Source of the DNA: Bettongia penicillata ogilbyi
Taxonomy: Eukaryota > Chordata > Mammalia > Diprotodontia > Potoroidae
DNA length: 64,000 nt
Reading direction: 5' to 3'
NCBI GenBank assembly: GCA_023548195.1
Contig: JAJHZJ010000757.1
Location: 620,001 to 684,000 of the forward strand
Positions 1 through 13,440 of the stretch are shown one piece after another. Each line of letters starts with the position of its first letter. Within the stretch, counting starts at the first letter, position 1. The position numbers and the translations under genes were made by a program. Below the pieces are notes generated by a model, which saw only the letters and a list, made by a program, of their open reading frames with translations, was not told the DNA's origin and searched no databases.

Positions 1-2490
1 GATGTTTACTCCAGTTTCAGAAACAGTTTTTTATTTTGAAACCTAACTTCAACTCTGCTATAACTGGTCCCCTCCTCCTCTGTCTGTTTCAGAGAAGTAA
101 TATAGCTTCAATCCTGAAATTAGTCCTGTTTATCAGCAGTCAATATCCAGAGGAGAGAGCACAGTGAAACCTAATAGTAATGGAATACAGCTCGCTAATT
201 TCAGCTCTCTCATCGTCGTTACCATCATTGCATTTATTTGCAGCCTGATTCTCTATCTTTTCCGGCCTCCTGTCTCTGCAGCTGCCTCCTCTTCTCTCCT
301 TCCTGATGGCTACAGATCTCTGCTTATCGTTCATTTCCATGCTCGGCTTTGTCTGTCTCTTTGTGTTCATCATTCTGGTGTAGGTTTCTTGGCTCTATAT
401 GGAAGCCTCTTATTTCCCAGGCATTGTCAGCGACTAGAAGGCACGAGGGGCCTGTTGGAAACATTCTAGGCGTCCTTTGTCTTGTTTCTTTTCTGATGGT
501 CTAATTTCACACACGTTCCAAATAAGGACCCTCTTTTCAATCTAAGCAGGCAATATGGACATGCTATTGTTTGGGGAGGCAGCCAGATTATTATTATTTT
601 TAAAATGTATTCACTGCATGAATTTCTCATGAAAAAAAAAATCCTCCTATTGAAAACTATTGCCCCCGGGAAGGTTTTAAGCATTTGGGTAATTTCCCCC
701 AAATTCTCATGTGTATGTGTGTGTGCGTGTTTTTAAATTGGCGTCGTCATGTCAGAAGCAATCCATAAACAATATTGATTGCACAAAAACCCAGAACTGC
801 CAATCTCCTATGTCTCAGAGGAAGCTCTTTCGTTATCCCCTGCTGCTGCTCCATAATCTCTGAGAAGATAGACTTCAAACCACTCTGGCTGCCTCCCCCT
901 TCCATGGGGTCCTGAAGTAGCATGTCACTTTGCACTCACATTTAACAGGTTTCAAGCTTCACTGGGACTCTAGCTACATTTTTCTCAGTGATAGCCCTTT
1001 GACAGCTTTAAAAAATGGACCAAAAAAAGGGGAAATTGTCTCACACATGGATCCAACCAGCTCCTTTTTGTAACTCAAGCAACAAAGACAAGTGTGAATG
1101 AAATAATACACTTATTCTAATCCAGGCACAGAACACGAAATGCATTGGCTTCACCTATTCCACTTGATGTGATCAAGTATGATTTAGGTCTCTAATAAAT
1201 TAAATTGTTTGGAAACTTGGTTCATTGCTCACTTCCCCCCCTGCTCCCCCACCCCGAAAAAAAAAATCTATGCAAGCCTGAATTGCTTAACGATAGCATT
1301 CCTTCTAGTCCCTGTTTTGTCTTTTGGCTGACTTTACTTGATGAACCCTATGATCTTGGAAGTTAATTTAGAATCAGAGAAATATCACACTTCTTGTTGG
1401 AGTATCCATATTTGTATGCCTTTCACTGAGTTCTGCAGTCCTACCTCATTTTCCTTCTTTCCTTTGGTGCTATCAAGTAGGGTTCATTGTATTCCTGGAA
1501 ACCTGCTGCACACAGGAACATTTCACATCTCAGAAATATCTCAAGCACAGGAGGGCTAAGGTTAGCTTTTGATCTGAAGTTTCTTTTAGGGAGCTATTTG
1601 TCCTGTAACCCTTTGGAAATCTCTGTCTCAAGAACCATCAACCTGTGTGTTTTCCTTGTCACCAACACACATAGAGACATATACAGAGACATGCACACTC
1701 TATCAGGCATTTCTTAGGGCTGATGGAAATTCAATCCGAAGTTGAAAAAATGGGAAGTTAATGTATTGATGAGCAGACACTCCATAACTCCATCCTAAAG
1801 CCGACTGAATCCTAGTGATGATGTTTTAATGACGGGCGGGCTGCCTTTAGGACAGCTGCTGCAACGTTCTGCTAGGCTGGAAGCTGAATCTTGGATGAAA
1901 AGAAACTTTGGAATGACTCACACATTTTACTAATTTATAAGTGCAGTCTTCCTTGAAACCCCTATGTATATACCAGAATCCTGATCTATGAAAGTGAATA
2001 GAACCTTGAAGTCAATGAAAACAAGAGTTTTGTTCCCTGAATATAAAATCCCTAGCTTATCTCTTTTTTATTTTATTTTATTTTTTTTTACCCTTCCCAC
2101 ATCTTCCAGGTTTTTATTTTCTTTCAATTTCACATGAGGGACTATAGGAAAGCCCAAAGCAAAAATCTGACTTCTGGAGGTTTGTATAGCAACAAGCAAA
2201 CAAACAAACCCTTATCTGGACAGCTTGCAGAAAAGGCTGAATGCTGAAATCTGTTTCAAAACAGTGTCGGTCTACCTGAGTGCGCATTTGGGATTTTACC
2301 CAATGGCTTGCTGAGGGAGAATGGACGAGCAATAGGAAGAGAGGAATTCTCTCTCTTTTTTATTTATCTATAAGCTGAGGGGCTTGTATTAGATGAATCA
2401 ATTCTAGCTCCAGATCTATGATGGTATGATAGGATTCTTCTACTTTAGCAGTCTAAGGCCTTTAGCTTTCCTCTTTATCCTTTCTTGTAT
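1..2490. other. Unassigned single-copy-looking DNA
   Basis: No repeat family, RNA gene or convincing coding region is recognised here. A 101-codon open frame at 164-469 (+) has a hydrophobic start but no family resemblance and no visible splice or promoter context, so it is not called a gene. Short A- and T-runs and a small TG run near 712-730 are the only low-complexity features. It could be old repeat decay or conserved noncoding DNA; only cross-species alignment would tell. Confidence 0.5.
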
Positions 2491-2499
2491 CTCTTTATA

Positions 2500-2770
2500 G
2501 TTGTTGGGTCATTTCAGTCATGCTGAACTAAAACTCCATTTGGTTATGGTTAAGAAGACCCCATTTGGGGTCCTCTTGGCGAATACACCGGAGTGGTTTG
2601 CCATTTCCTTTTATAGCTCATATTGCAGATGAAGAAACTGAGGCAAACAGGATTGAGTGATTTCCCAGGGTCACACAACTGCTAAGTGTCTGAGGCCAGA
2701 TTTGAACTCTTGAAGATGAATCTTCCTGATTTCAAGCCCAGTGCTCTATCTACTGTACCACCTAACTGCT
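2500..2770 (-). mobile_element. MAR1-type CORE-SINE, near full length
   Basis: Read on the minus strand this has the tRNA-like head (gcagttaggtgg-type start), the CORE segment with GTGTGACCCTGGGAAATCA-like text, and the 3' part with 'ggagaaggaaatggcaaaccactcc' and 'aagaccccaaatgggg' related sequence. On the plus strand it shows 'gtttgccatttcctt' and 'ctgaggcaaacaggattgagtga'. This is the commonest marsupial SINE type in the window. Moderately diverged. Confidence 0.85.
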
Positions 2771-3719
2771 CTGTATCTTGAAGGACCCATATATACACTA
2801 CCAAGGATTGTCATTGCAGATGATCCAAGAATCCACCACTCATTCTTCCTTAACACCACTCCTTTTTCTCTAATTCAATGCTCTGCTATTTTAAAAATAT
2901 TGATTTCAATTCTCCTACACTTCGGCATATCAAAATCAGGTTTAAGAACAGACTTACTAAATGCTTGTTTTTATGGGAGCACCCTCTGATCTTTTGCCAT
3001 GTCTAATGTTCTTATCATAACATCTTTGACAGAAAAAAGCGTAACTCTAGTGAGGCTAGCAAGCTAACATTTTCAGTTAGTGAGAGTGGGAAGGTAGGTT
3101 CCACTTACCAAAGAGAAAGTTATATTTGGTTTAAAATGCAGCAATTGCAGTGGAGTGGGCTGGGTGTCTTCACTGAATTTTTCTTGTGAAATTCAACAAA
3201 ATCTATCTTTCACTGAGTCAGCAAGTCACAATAAAGGGGGTATTTTTGACAAACTTATTAGAGTAAGATGGTTATCTTAGATGTTCACTTATTCATTCAA
3301 CAAGCTATTATATAATACCTACTACGTGCCAGGCACTTATCCCAGTGTCATAGGATATAGAAAGCATGTGTAGATTGTGGGAATATTGCATATATTGTTA
3401 GACACAGCTGATGTGTTGGTTGTTTTTGCTAAGTTATTTTTTTCCCTTTCTTTTTTCTTCTTTTATTTATAAGGAATGATTCCCTGGGCAGGGGAAGGGA
3501 ATAAGATATTAAGAAAGGAATGTGATATAAAAATAAAAGATATCAGTACTTTTTAATAAAAGGAAAGCATACTTAGACCAAGGTTAATAAAGACAGATGG
3601 GCACCCATGCAATGGTGTTTTGGCGTCTCTTGCTGAGACTAAAAGGAGTTTTGCAGAATAATTAGATGAGTCAGTTAATGCTAGCAACAATAGGCCCTTA
3701 AAAATTGTTTTTTAGGCCA
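2771..3719. other. Mostly unassigned DNA with an L2-like scrap
   Basis: Around 3286-3370 the phrase 'cctactacgtgccaggcac' is the reverse complement of the L2 3' end (GTGCCTGGCACATAGTAGG). The rest is AT-rich sequence in which I recognise nothing. Confidence 0.4.
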
Positions 3720-3900
3720 CAAGAAACAGCATTCAGTAGCAAACAGAGACCTGGTCTTAGACTAAGGAAGACCTGGGTTCAAGTTTCCCTTCTGACACAA
3801 AATAGTTGTGTGACCATGGGCAAGTCATTTAACTTTTCAGGGTCTCAGACAAATAACTAAGATTCTAAGATAACTAAATTATAGAATAGTTATAGATCTG
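3720..3900 (+). mobile_element. MIR/Ther-like SINE
   Basis: Contains the MIR core phrase 'gaagacctgggttcaag...gttgtgtgaccatgggcaagtcatttaac' on the plus strand. The 3' part is degraded. Confidence 0.7.
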
Positions 3901-4011
3901 CATTTGTAGAGGGAGTTCCCTCACTGGGAGTTTCCTATACCATAAAAATCAGAGGTCCAGATTTTTTTTTTTTAAAGAAGGAAATATCAGGTAGCTAAAT
4001 TAATGCCAGGG

Positions 4012-4255
4012 CAATTAAATGGTGTAGTGGATAGAATTCTGGCTTTGGAGTTAGGAGGATCTGAGTTCAGATGTGACCACAGACATTTAATAGTTGTGTG
4101 ACCCTGGGCAAATCAGTTAACCTTGTTTGCTCAGTTTCCTCAAATGTAAAATGAACTGGAGAAGGAAATGGCAAAGCACTCCAATGTCTTTGCCAAGAAA
4201 ACCCTAAATGGGTCACAGAGAGTCAGACACAACTGAAACACTCAACAACAAACTG
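4012..4255 (+). mobile_element. MAR1-type CORE-SINE, full length
   Basis: Runs from the tRNA-like head ('ggtgtagtggatagaattctgg') through the core ('gttgtgtgaccctgggcaaatca') to the typical tail ('ggtcacagagagtcagacacaactgaa...caacaac'). Plus orientation, moderately diverged. Confidence 0.9.
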
Positions 4256-4304
4256 ATGCCACACTCGGGGAGCATTAGAGGTGAATCAGGGGCTAAAAAG
4301 GAAA

Positions 4305-4505
4305 GATGAGACAGTATGATATAGTGGATAGGATGCTGGATTTGGAGTCAAGATAGAAATCGTGCTGCAGACACATTACTAGTTGTATGATCCTGTCAAG
4401 TCATTTAATTTCTCTCAAATTCATTTTTCTCATTTGTGAAAAGAGAGGTTCAGTCAGACTCTGTGGCTTATAAGATCCCTGCCCTTTCCAGCCTTAAATC
4501 TATTG
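4305..4505 (+). mobile_element. MIR/Ther-like SINE
   Basis: Head 'atagtggataggatgctggatttggagtc', core 'gttgtatgatcctgtcaagtcattt' and tail 'ataagatccctgccctttccagcc' fit a MIR-class SINE on the plus strand. Confidence 0.75.
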
Positions 4506-4748
4506 TAGTAGAGAAGCATCAATTTCCCAAATTGGGTCTGGGATAGACACCCCCAGTGGCAGATGGGGAAGGGCATGAAAGGGATACAGCTAGAGATGTT
4601 ACTGAGGAACCTTGGGAGTGACAGTACATAATGGTTTTATAAGAGACTGTTTCTGGGACTTGATACATGTTTACACCAAGCTCTTACTGAGATTTCTGGG
4701 TCTTTTTTCATTCCATGCATTAAGACAGCTCAGGTATTTTACAGGGAG

Positions 4749-6265
<1,517 letters not shown>

Positions 6266-6648
6266 TTCCACCCCAGAGGTTATAGGCAGGGAGGTCAGTC
6301 AGCTAGGAAGTTGAAAATTTCTAGCTTGGAGGGTCCAGATACAGGACTATCTCCAAAGGGGACAGTTAAGGCAGGAGGGAGAAAGTACTGGGCACATAAA
6401 AAGTGTTGACTAAGGCATAGAAAGCTTATTGGACAGAAAAATTATAGACTGGAAAAATCAGGTTCCCCCCCACCCCCAGACTTCAAAGGGGTAATTAATC
6501 TAGTATCTGAATGAAATTGAAAACAATAATGAATTTGAGGAACCAAATGGCATCCATTCCAGAACAAACAGATTAAGTCTTTTAGATGATTAGGGAGCAA
6601 TGTACATAAAAAATCTAAATCCGATTATGTCATTATTAAAAAAAAAAA
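6266..6648. other. Unassigned DNA
   Basis: AT-rich sequence between the RUVBL1 pseudogene and the 7SL pseudogene. No repeat class recognised. A run of A at 6640-6649 immediately precedes the 7SL copy. Confidence 0.4.
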
Positions 6649-6915
6649 CATGGAGTGGTAGTCCATGCTTGTAACCACTGCTATTGGGGAGACTGAGGCT
6701 TTTGTATTGCATGAGCTTGGGAGTCCCAAGTTTAGTAGGGTTGTTACTAACTGGGTATCCTCACTAAATCTGGCACCAATACAGTCACCTCCTGAGAGCA
6801 AGGGGTGACCAGGCTGCCTAAGGAAGGATGAACTGGTCAGGTTAGAAACAAAAGAGGTCAAAGTTTCTTTGTAGATCAGCAATGGGGAAGAGCTCATGAA
6901 TGGCTGCTGAACTTC
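6649..6915 (+). pseudogene. RN7SL: 7SL (SRP) RNA pseudogene
   Basis: 7SL RNA is the scaffold of the signal recognition particle. The copy follows the 7SL order across the molecule: 'ggtagtccatgcttgtaaccactgctattgggg' (5' domain), 'gagactgaggctttt', 'gggtatcctcactaaatctggcacca' (helices 3-5; functional form GGGTGTCCGCACTAAG), 'acagtcacctcctgagagcaaggggtgaccaggctgcctaagga' (SRP54-binding region), 'agaaacaaaagaggtcaaa' and 'gatcagcaatgggga'. Many CpG sites have decayed and the first bases are degraded, so it is a retroposed pseudogene. Unlike Alu or B1 it keeps the central S domain, which marks it as a copy of the full RNA. Confidence 0.92.
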
Positions 6916-6919
6916 CTTC

Positions 6920-6990
6920 TAGGAAGGAAGGAAGGAAGAAAGGAAGGAAGGAAGGAAGGAAAGAAGGAAGGAAGGAAAAAAGGAAGGAAG
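6920..6990 (+). repeat. (GGAA)n microsatellite at the 3' end of the 7SL pseudogene
   Basis: GGAA units with AGAA and AAAA interruptions start directly after the 7SL copy, where its A-tail should be. It probably grew from that tail. The 86-codon Lys/Glu/Gly frame across it is an artefact. Confidence 0.9.
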
Positions 6991-7099
6991 TACATCTAGC
7001 CAGTAAACCCCAAAGGAATGGAAGGGGGAGACAGAAGGGAGAATATGATCTGGGTTACCCAGCTAGATGGGTTCCCACTCAGGCAGTTCCTTCTACTCA

Positions 7100-7260
7100 C
7101 AGGTTGTGTTCATCCTTCATTTTCGAAGAGGACCATGACATCAGAGAAATGATGACATGACTTGCACTTGACTTTGTTTTGAGTGAGAGAGGACTATGCA
7201 AGGTTACCAACCTTACTTTCTCCTCCTTAGCCATCTGCAAGAAGGAGTAGGGACTCTGAG
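7100..7260 (+). mobile_element. Unclassified marsupial dispersed repeat, 5' part
   Basis: 'gttcatccttcattttcgaagaggaccatgacatca' followed by a gtgatgacatgacttgcac-type segment and 'caccttactttctcctcc'-like text. The same sequence recurs, complete or in reverse, at 24910-25320, 48208-48600 and 58912-59290. Family name unknown to me. Confidence 0.6.
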
Positions 7261-8180
7261 GAGCAGGCTAGTTTTCAATCACAAGGGACCAGGGACCTTT
7301 TTGGCCATTCCTGGGAGTAGTCTGAGCCCTAGATGAGAGAATAGCCAGGTATTTTGATCTACTCAGATATAGCTCTGATGTAATCACCCTGGTCTAGGAT
7401 TACTTCACCAGTAGACAGAGTGATTCAAGTCTCTCCAAACCAACCTGATTATCTAAGAGTCATCTAAACAGAAGAATTATCTTGATATAAGGTGCTTTCA
7501 GCCAGTAACGTATTTCCTGGGTCTGCCATGGATAGATTTGTTCTGCTGGTTCAATACCATATGCCTGGACATCTCTGCCTTCTTCCTTTCCCTCTATTTG
7601 CACCCCTTTCCCTATTCTCCCATAGATCTACTTTATCACTTCCATAATGCTAAGAATCAGCAATGGAAGAAACAAATCTTTTCCTTCATTTCTCACTGTT
7701 TCCAAGACCCATCTATATACAGGATATATATAATAGGTCGGTAGCCATGGAAGGTCCATAGATGTGGAGGAAGCAAGACCTTTTCAGTAGGCACTTTGTA
7801 TCCTGATGGAGGAAAGGGCTACAGGAGCAAATCAATAATTTTAAAAAATTTGTTTGTAAATCAATAGCTTTGCTGAAAAAAAAAAAGCAACCCAATATGT
7901 TGAACAGGTAGAAGGTAGAGGAGAATGAGGACTGATTAAGAACTGCCTCAGGTTGTGGGAACATCTCATCACCTTCCCCCATTCGATTTCGCCTTCCCAA
8001 CTGTCCAAGCCTCATTGGCCCTTAAAACATTTTATATATTCTGAAGGGCCACAGACCATTCTTGCCTCTCCACTCACCAAATGAGAGAATTGTTGACTGA
8101 CATGCATAGAGCCTCCAGAAGCAGGATGACAATTGGTCAGTAATGGTATATGGAAGGTAACCAGTTCCTCGGTGAACCCG
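7261..8180. other. Unassigned DNA
   Basis: No repeat, RNA or coding feature recognised. The reverse strand has a 100-codon frame (7713-8015) with no recognisable domain. Confidence 0.4.
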
Positions 8181-8376
8181 CTGGGTTGTGCTTAACCCTT
8201 TTTTGCACCATGGTCCTCTTTGGCAGTCTGGGGAAGTTAGTGGATCTGTTCTCAAAATAACATTTTTAAATGCACACAACACATAGAATTATAAAGGAAA
8301 CAACTATATTGAAATATAATTGTCAAAATACATATTTTCAAAAATAAATCCTGATCCCCAGATTGAGAATTCCTAA
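8181..8376 (+). mobile_element. hAT-like non-autonomous DNA transposon (MITE)
   Basis: Starts 'ctgggttgtgcttaaccctttttt' and ends 'cagattgagaattcctaa', an imperfect inverted terminal pair. The interior 'ggcagtctggggaag...aataacatttttaaatgca' matches the copy at 12553-12780. Terminal and interior text fit a palindromic hAT MITE. An 8-bp target duplication was not found. Confidence 0.6.
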
Positions 8377-8429
8377 GTTATCTTCTTACTCTGTATCTAT
8401 TAATTTACAGAAGGTCATTTAAAGTACTT

Positions 8430-8625
8430 GAGAGTTGATGTGGTACAGTGGAAAAACTGTTGTTTGGAGTTGGAATTCCAGGATTGAAACTTGGTTTTTC
8501 TTCTTATTGCTTGTGTGACCTTGGACAAGTCCCTCAACCTCAGTCCTTGGTTTGCTCTTCTGTAAGACAGGGATGGGGGCATTGAATAATGTGGTCTCTG
8601 GGGTCCCTTTCACTGCTAAATGAGG
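8430..8625 (+). mobile_element. MIR/Ther-like SINE
   Basis: Head 'tgtggtacagtggaaaaactg', core 'gcttgtgtgaccttggacaagtccctcaacctc' and tail 'ggtctctggggtccctttcactgct' on the plus strand. Confidence 0.8.
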
Positions 8626-8811
8626 AAATCAGCACAACCATGGATTCCTAAAACATGGCCATTTTTTAATGATTGAATCAGTACCATTTGGAAACCAAAA
8701 CACTACTTTATATGTAATAAATGTTAATTTAATAGCAATATACCACAATTGCTTTTTCTGCTTTTAAATTGAGTTAAAATTGATAATGTGTTTTTCTTGA
8801 TTTTCAAATTA

Positions 8812-8975
8812 TAGCACTGAATGTGGAGTCAAAGAACCAAGGTTTGAGTCATGTCCCTGGACCTGAGTGACCTTGAGCAAATCTCTCTGAGATTTAGCAT
8901 CATCTTCTATAAAATGAAATTGTTGGACTAGATTACCTCAGAGTTTTCTTCTAACTCTAGAACCATGATCTTGTG
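8812..8975 (+). mobile_element. MIR/Ther-like SINE
   Basis: 'tggagtcaaagaaccaaggtttgagtc', 'gagtgaccttgagcaaatc', 'aaaatgaaattgttggactagatta' and 'gagttttcttctaactct' follow the MIR-class order on plus. Confidence 0.75.
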
Positions 8976-9447
8976 TTTCTTTTAAAAAGATTTGATCATA
9001 GCCATGCATTGTGGCAAAATCTTTTGATTAATTTGTCCTAGGGATGCCATGTTAGACACCAGAGAGAATTCCACTATATCATATGATTTTAGAGTTGGAA
9101 AGGACCTTAGATATTATTATATGGGAATTTGGGATTTCCTTTTATTATTCATGCCATTGCTCCTGCAAATTTTGGTTTAACTAAAAGTCTGTCTTAATAT
9201 TACTTTCACTTGATCAAGACCTATACTGTGGGATATAAAAAAATGTACCTAGAGCTTTAAACATTCCTCAAATAAGAAACCAGAGAAAGAATTTCAACTG
9301 TTCCTAACTTCTTGGCAACATGTAAATCCTCCTCCTCAATCACCCCATTTGTGAATTCTCTAAATGCAGTTAAATTTGTAACTTGATTAACCTAGAGGTT
9401 GTTTGGCAAGGTTTGTTGCCTTGGGGCATGTAAGAGATTATTTGGAT

Positions 9448-9678
9448 GTTTCAGTCATCTCTGACTCTGTCATCCCATTTGGGATTTTCTTGGCAAAGAT
9501 TACTGTAATGGTTTGCCATTTCCTTCTCCAGCTCATTTTACAGAAGAAGAACTGAGGTAAACAGGGTTAAGTTGCCCAGGTTCACACAGCTACTAAGTGT
9601 CTAAGACCAGATTTGGACTCATGAGGATGACTCTTCCTGATTCCACACCAGTATTCTATCTACTTCACCTCCTAGCTT
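9448..9678 (-). mobile_element. MAR1-type CORE-SINE
   Basis: Plus strand shows the reversed tail and core: 'tttgggattttcttggcaaagatta', 'gtttgccatttccttctccagctcattttacag', 'cacacagctactaagtgtct'. Ends at the tRNA-like head near 'cacctcctagct'. Confidence 0.88.
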
Positions 9679-12039
9679 ATGACTCTGTTTAAGTTTGTTC
9701 AGCTTTCATGACATTGAAGGAAGTATGGAATTATGGATCTGTCTTCTCTTTAACTTTTTTGTCCTAAGAAGAATGTTTGAGTAAGGTTGCAGTTTATAAA
9801 AGAATGATTTCCCTCTAATTCTGTCATAATTTTGCGTATAAGGAGCCTGGTTAAAATCCTAATCAGGTTTTCTCTGGGACCTGAACGTAAGCTTGACCAT
9901 AATCAGAAAGCCTAGGCTTTTACCTCTATAATTTCTGCATTGTGGTAAATATATATTTGACAGCAGTTACCCACTTTATGAACTCAGAGAGGAGATATTT
10001 CTCCCATAAAATATCAACTATGGAGCAGCATTTTACAGGCTAAAAAATAAGACTCGAGAAAGGATGTGAGATGTCTTAGGTTGCACAGATAGTAAGTGAC
10101 AGTTAGGATTTGAGCCTAGGCAATGTGACCAAAAATTCAGAGTTATTTACCTTGAATCATACTTTCTCTTAGGAGATGGAAAAAACAAGGGAAGGTAGGG
10201 TTTTGGGGTAGGATACATCAGAATCATGAATCACTGGTACATTGGAAGCAGCCTTAGAAAACATCTACCCATTTCCTTCACTTCATAGATAAGACTAATG
10301 AGACCTCATGAAGGTTAAGTGACTAGTCCAAGGTCACAAGGATAGGTACTATAAAAGATACAACAGAATACTGGTCTGTTGCTTGCCAGCCCAATATTTT
10401 CTTTACTATAACATAAAGCTCTTTTGTTTTGTTTCGTTTTTGTATTCATCCTTAAAAAATTTCATTGTATTTTCTCCTTGTGACACCACTTGTATTCATA
10501 TTGTTTATTACTCTGCACAAATCAAGAGAATTTAGGAAAAGGTAGTGAGAGCAGGGGTCAATGGTCCAAGCCAGATACAGTTGTGAGAAATGTTTCTAGC
10601 AGGCAGTTAGGCTGAAAGCCCTTTCTCTGTCTTGTTTGGTTTACATTGGAAACGTCTGGGCAATTCTACCTTTAAAAAAAATTAAATCACCCCTTTTCCC
10701 TCAAAGCCATTTCTGTCTTGTTTTCTTTTCCTTTAAAAAAAAAATCCAATCCAACTGCCAGTAATAATAATAGGGTTCTTTTTTATTTCAAATTGTCAAA
10801 ACTCAATGCTATTTCAGTAATATTATTCTCAGAAAGTTCTCACTACTCCAGATTGACAATTTTTTGCTCCCCCCCTACTAAATGGCAAGGACTAAAAATG
10901 GATTAAAACCTCATAAATTCAGGCTCCATTTATTTGGAACTTGGACAGTGGCCTGGACAAAGTTCATCTTTGAATCACCTAAGAAGAAAGGTTTTCTGAG
11001 TAAATTAAAGGTTTAACCTTATGGGAGAGATTGTTTAAATTCCTTGAAAGAACAATTCTAAGCCTATTAAAAGCATAATTTACATACAATTGATATGCTA
11101 ATTACACAGTCTTATCTATTCATTAAAGCAGTTCCTCTAAGGAAATCTACTAGGCACCATTATTAGCCAAGTTGGACTGATAGTATGTACTTGAAAGTAA
11201 TAAAACTGGACTTCTTTTAAAAAATTCTCTGATTCAGGATTTCTATTAAGTCAGACAGGGTCTCCCTCTGACTTGTCCAAATTTGTTGTATGTGTATCTG
11301 ATAGACAGGAACTTTTGAAAAAGTATTTTGAAAAAAATGATCCCTCAAAAATGAGTATGAGGTCGTGTCTCAAATATGGAAAGGGACAAATTAGAAAAGC
11401 AAATTGCTTTCTAATGGCTTCTTTCTTTTTAGATTCCATCAGTCACACTGGAATCCTATAAGAGAATTCACAGTGACAGAAGGGACTCCAAGTCATGGAA
11501 TCCAGTTCCCTGTTTTCAAGGAGGTTAGTTAGCATTTGTGACGTTTAAAAAGTTCAAGAGACATAGTTTCTGGTAATTTAATCATTTTATTAATAAGATT
11601 AACATGTTTATTAATAAAAAGAGGTCAGTGGAACTCTTGAATTCCAAAGAACCCTCATGGTGGTGGGCCCACAGTTATGTGCTCTTAGAAGAATGGGTGT
11701 TCTAAAGGGTGGCAATCAACTCTGATTGGTTAACAATTTATGGAAGAATAAACATTACAATGAGAGGGGGGTTATATTACACTGAGGGTCTTGAGATCTG
11801 TCACTTCAATTACCCAAGTGTGTAAAAGAGACTTTTTAATTTCCATATTGCCTATCTGACAAAAGTGATAATCCACATTTTCCCAGATGTGTCTGAGTAA
11901 ACGCAATGAGCAGGAATCCACAAGTCTTTGCCCAAGATTTCTCACACTGCTTGATTTCTAGATAAGGAAGTAGGAAAGGGGAAAACCTTTGGTCTTGATT
12001 CAATAAATAATTAGTTATTAAAGTAAGAGAGAAATAATC
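9679..12039. other. Mainly unassigned AT-rich DNA with SINE remnants
   Basis: Two decayed CORE-SINE pieces are visible at about 10000-10140 ('cacagatagtaagtgacagttaggatttgagcc') and 10240-10400 ('aaggttaagtgactagtccaaggtcaca'). A TTTATTAATAA-rich stretch at 11575-11630 carries several reverse-strand AATAAA motifs. I see no gene. Confidence 0.4.
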
Positions 12040-12550
12040 ATTTCTCTCACACTGAAACCAGAGTCAAGATAATGGGAGACACCCTGTTTTCCAGAGTTAA
12101 GGCCCAACAGGCAAGCTGTGCCCTGAACTTGGCATGACAACAATCCTTTGTTCTTACCCTCTGGATGATCTCACCCTCTGGCAAAACCATATAATTACTG
12201 TATAGCTTTGACCTGCACCAGGTGTTCTCCGAGTTTGGACAAGCACCTGCTGTAGCCATGTTCTCATCATGAAGTTCTGCTATGACTCAAACTTGTCACA
12301 TTATTGCTGTAATCCCTTATTGTCAGGACTACAGTTCACTGTGCAGCCATTGGTATAAGTGGTGTATTGAGATGTCCCCACACTGCCTTGGGTCCCTCCA
12401 CTTGGGGCAGGGCCTCGGCACTTGTGTTTAATCTGTCTCCTTGCTTGCAAGTAGTTTCCCTCACTTTGAAATTAAACTTCTGTTCGATTCCTGATTCTAG
12501 CCTGCTCTATTTGACCCTGGCCATCCACAGGCTGGTTTGGTTCAGTGGAC
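12040..12550 (+). mobile_element. Possible solo LTR of an endogenous retrovirus
   Basis: The stretch has the composition of an LTR: a TATA-like 'gtataagtgg' near 12354, a GC-richer stretch, an ATTAAA polyadenylation-type signal near 12468, then a U5-like tail 'ttcgattcctgattctagcc'. Its ends are not firmly defined and no internal retroviral genes flank it. The call rests on layout, not on a recognised family. Confidence 0.35.
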
Positions 12551-12552
12551 AC

Positions 12553-12780
12553 CAGGCTTCTTAACTTTTTTGGTGTCCTGTACCCCTTTGAGAGTCTGGT
12601 GAAGCCTATTGGCCCCTTCTCAGAATAATGCTTTTAACCAATTTTGGGAAATGCTAAATTTCAGTGAGAGGTTGGTAAAGATGTAATTTTTTTTTCTTAT
12701 CTAAGTTCACAGCCCTCTTTCCACTAAAATCTATCCATGAACCACTTGGGAATCCTTGGACTTCAGTTTAAGAACTCCTG
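12553..12780 (+). mobile_element. hAT-like MITE
   Basis: Begins CAGGCTTCTTAACTTTTTTGG and ends CAGTTTAAGAACTCCTG, an inverted terminal pair. The interior shares 'gtctggtgaagcctat' and 'cttctcagaataatg' with 8181-8376. No clear 8-bp target duplication. Confidence 0.7.
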
Positions 12781-12848
12781 ATCTAAGACATCCATAACTA
12801 CTGTTTCTTTTTTTTTATCAGTGATTGTCAAGGAAGAAGATTCTACAA

Positions 12849-12990
12849 CAGGGGTTCTTAACTTTTTTGTATGTGTGTCATGGCCTCTTTTGCATAAGAT
12901 AAACTGGTAGTATCTCCTAGGTTCCTAGAGTAGAGTTGAGAATTTGATTTAAAGGAAAATGTCTTTAAAAGTTATTTTAAAATCATAGCA
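12849..12990 (+). mobile_element. hAT-like MITE, one end only
   Basis: Opens with CAGGGGTTCTTAACTTTTTT, the best-preserved terminal sequence of the family seen at 12553. The distal end is not recognisable. Confidence 0.6.
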
Positions 12991-13159
12991 TCTCAGAGAG
13001 AGAGAGATCTTTGTGGTCATGTAGTGCAACTCACAAATGAAAAGGAAAATTTTGCTACAATCTCTCTCATAAGTGATTATCTAGACAAGGTTCAACAAAT
13101 GCTTATTGAGTCCCTGTTGAAGTCCTTGCACCATCTTGGGCACTGTAGGGGTGTCGTAT

Positions 13160-13265
13160 GATCATAGATTTAGAGCTAGAAGAGAACTAGAATGATCAGG
13201 TCTGATTTCTTCATTTTACAGGTTAAGATTTGAACTCGGGTCTTCTTGTTTTCAAGTCTGGGGTT
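13160..13265. mobile_element. CORE-SINE fragment
   Basis: 'atcatagatttagagctagaagagaactagaatgatcaggtctgatttcttcattttacaggt' followed by 'atttgaactcgggtcttc' matches the marsupial CORE-SINE type also present at 14793, 39558 and 52510; the middle is deleted. Confidence 0.65.
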
Positions 13266-13318
13266 CTGTCTACTGTGCAAAGAAGTATAAGATATGGAGC
13301 CTGTCCTAAAATAGTGCA

Positions 13319-13402
13319 TGTATATATGTGTATGTTTATAAATGAATATACACATATGTATATGCATGTATATATATACATATATGTGTATGTGTGTGTG
13401 AG
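13319..13402 (+). repeat. TA/TG-rich low-complexity tract
   Basis: Mixed TATATG, CATATA and TGTG units. Open frames of about 70 codons here, rich in Tyr, His and Ile, are artefacts. Confidence 0.85.
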
Positions 13403-13440
13403 GGTATGTACAGTCACATATTTAGCAGGCAACAGAGTAC

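Noticed and set aside
164..469. 101-codon plus-strand frame with a hydrophobic N-terminal segment
   Set aside because: No family resemblance, start context or splice signals; length is within chance for 64 kb read in six frames.
12545..12788. 8-bp target duplication for the hAT-like MITE
   Set aside because: The flanking octamers (GTGGACAC and ATCTAAGA) do not match, so the class rests on termini only.
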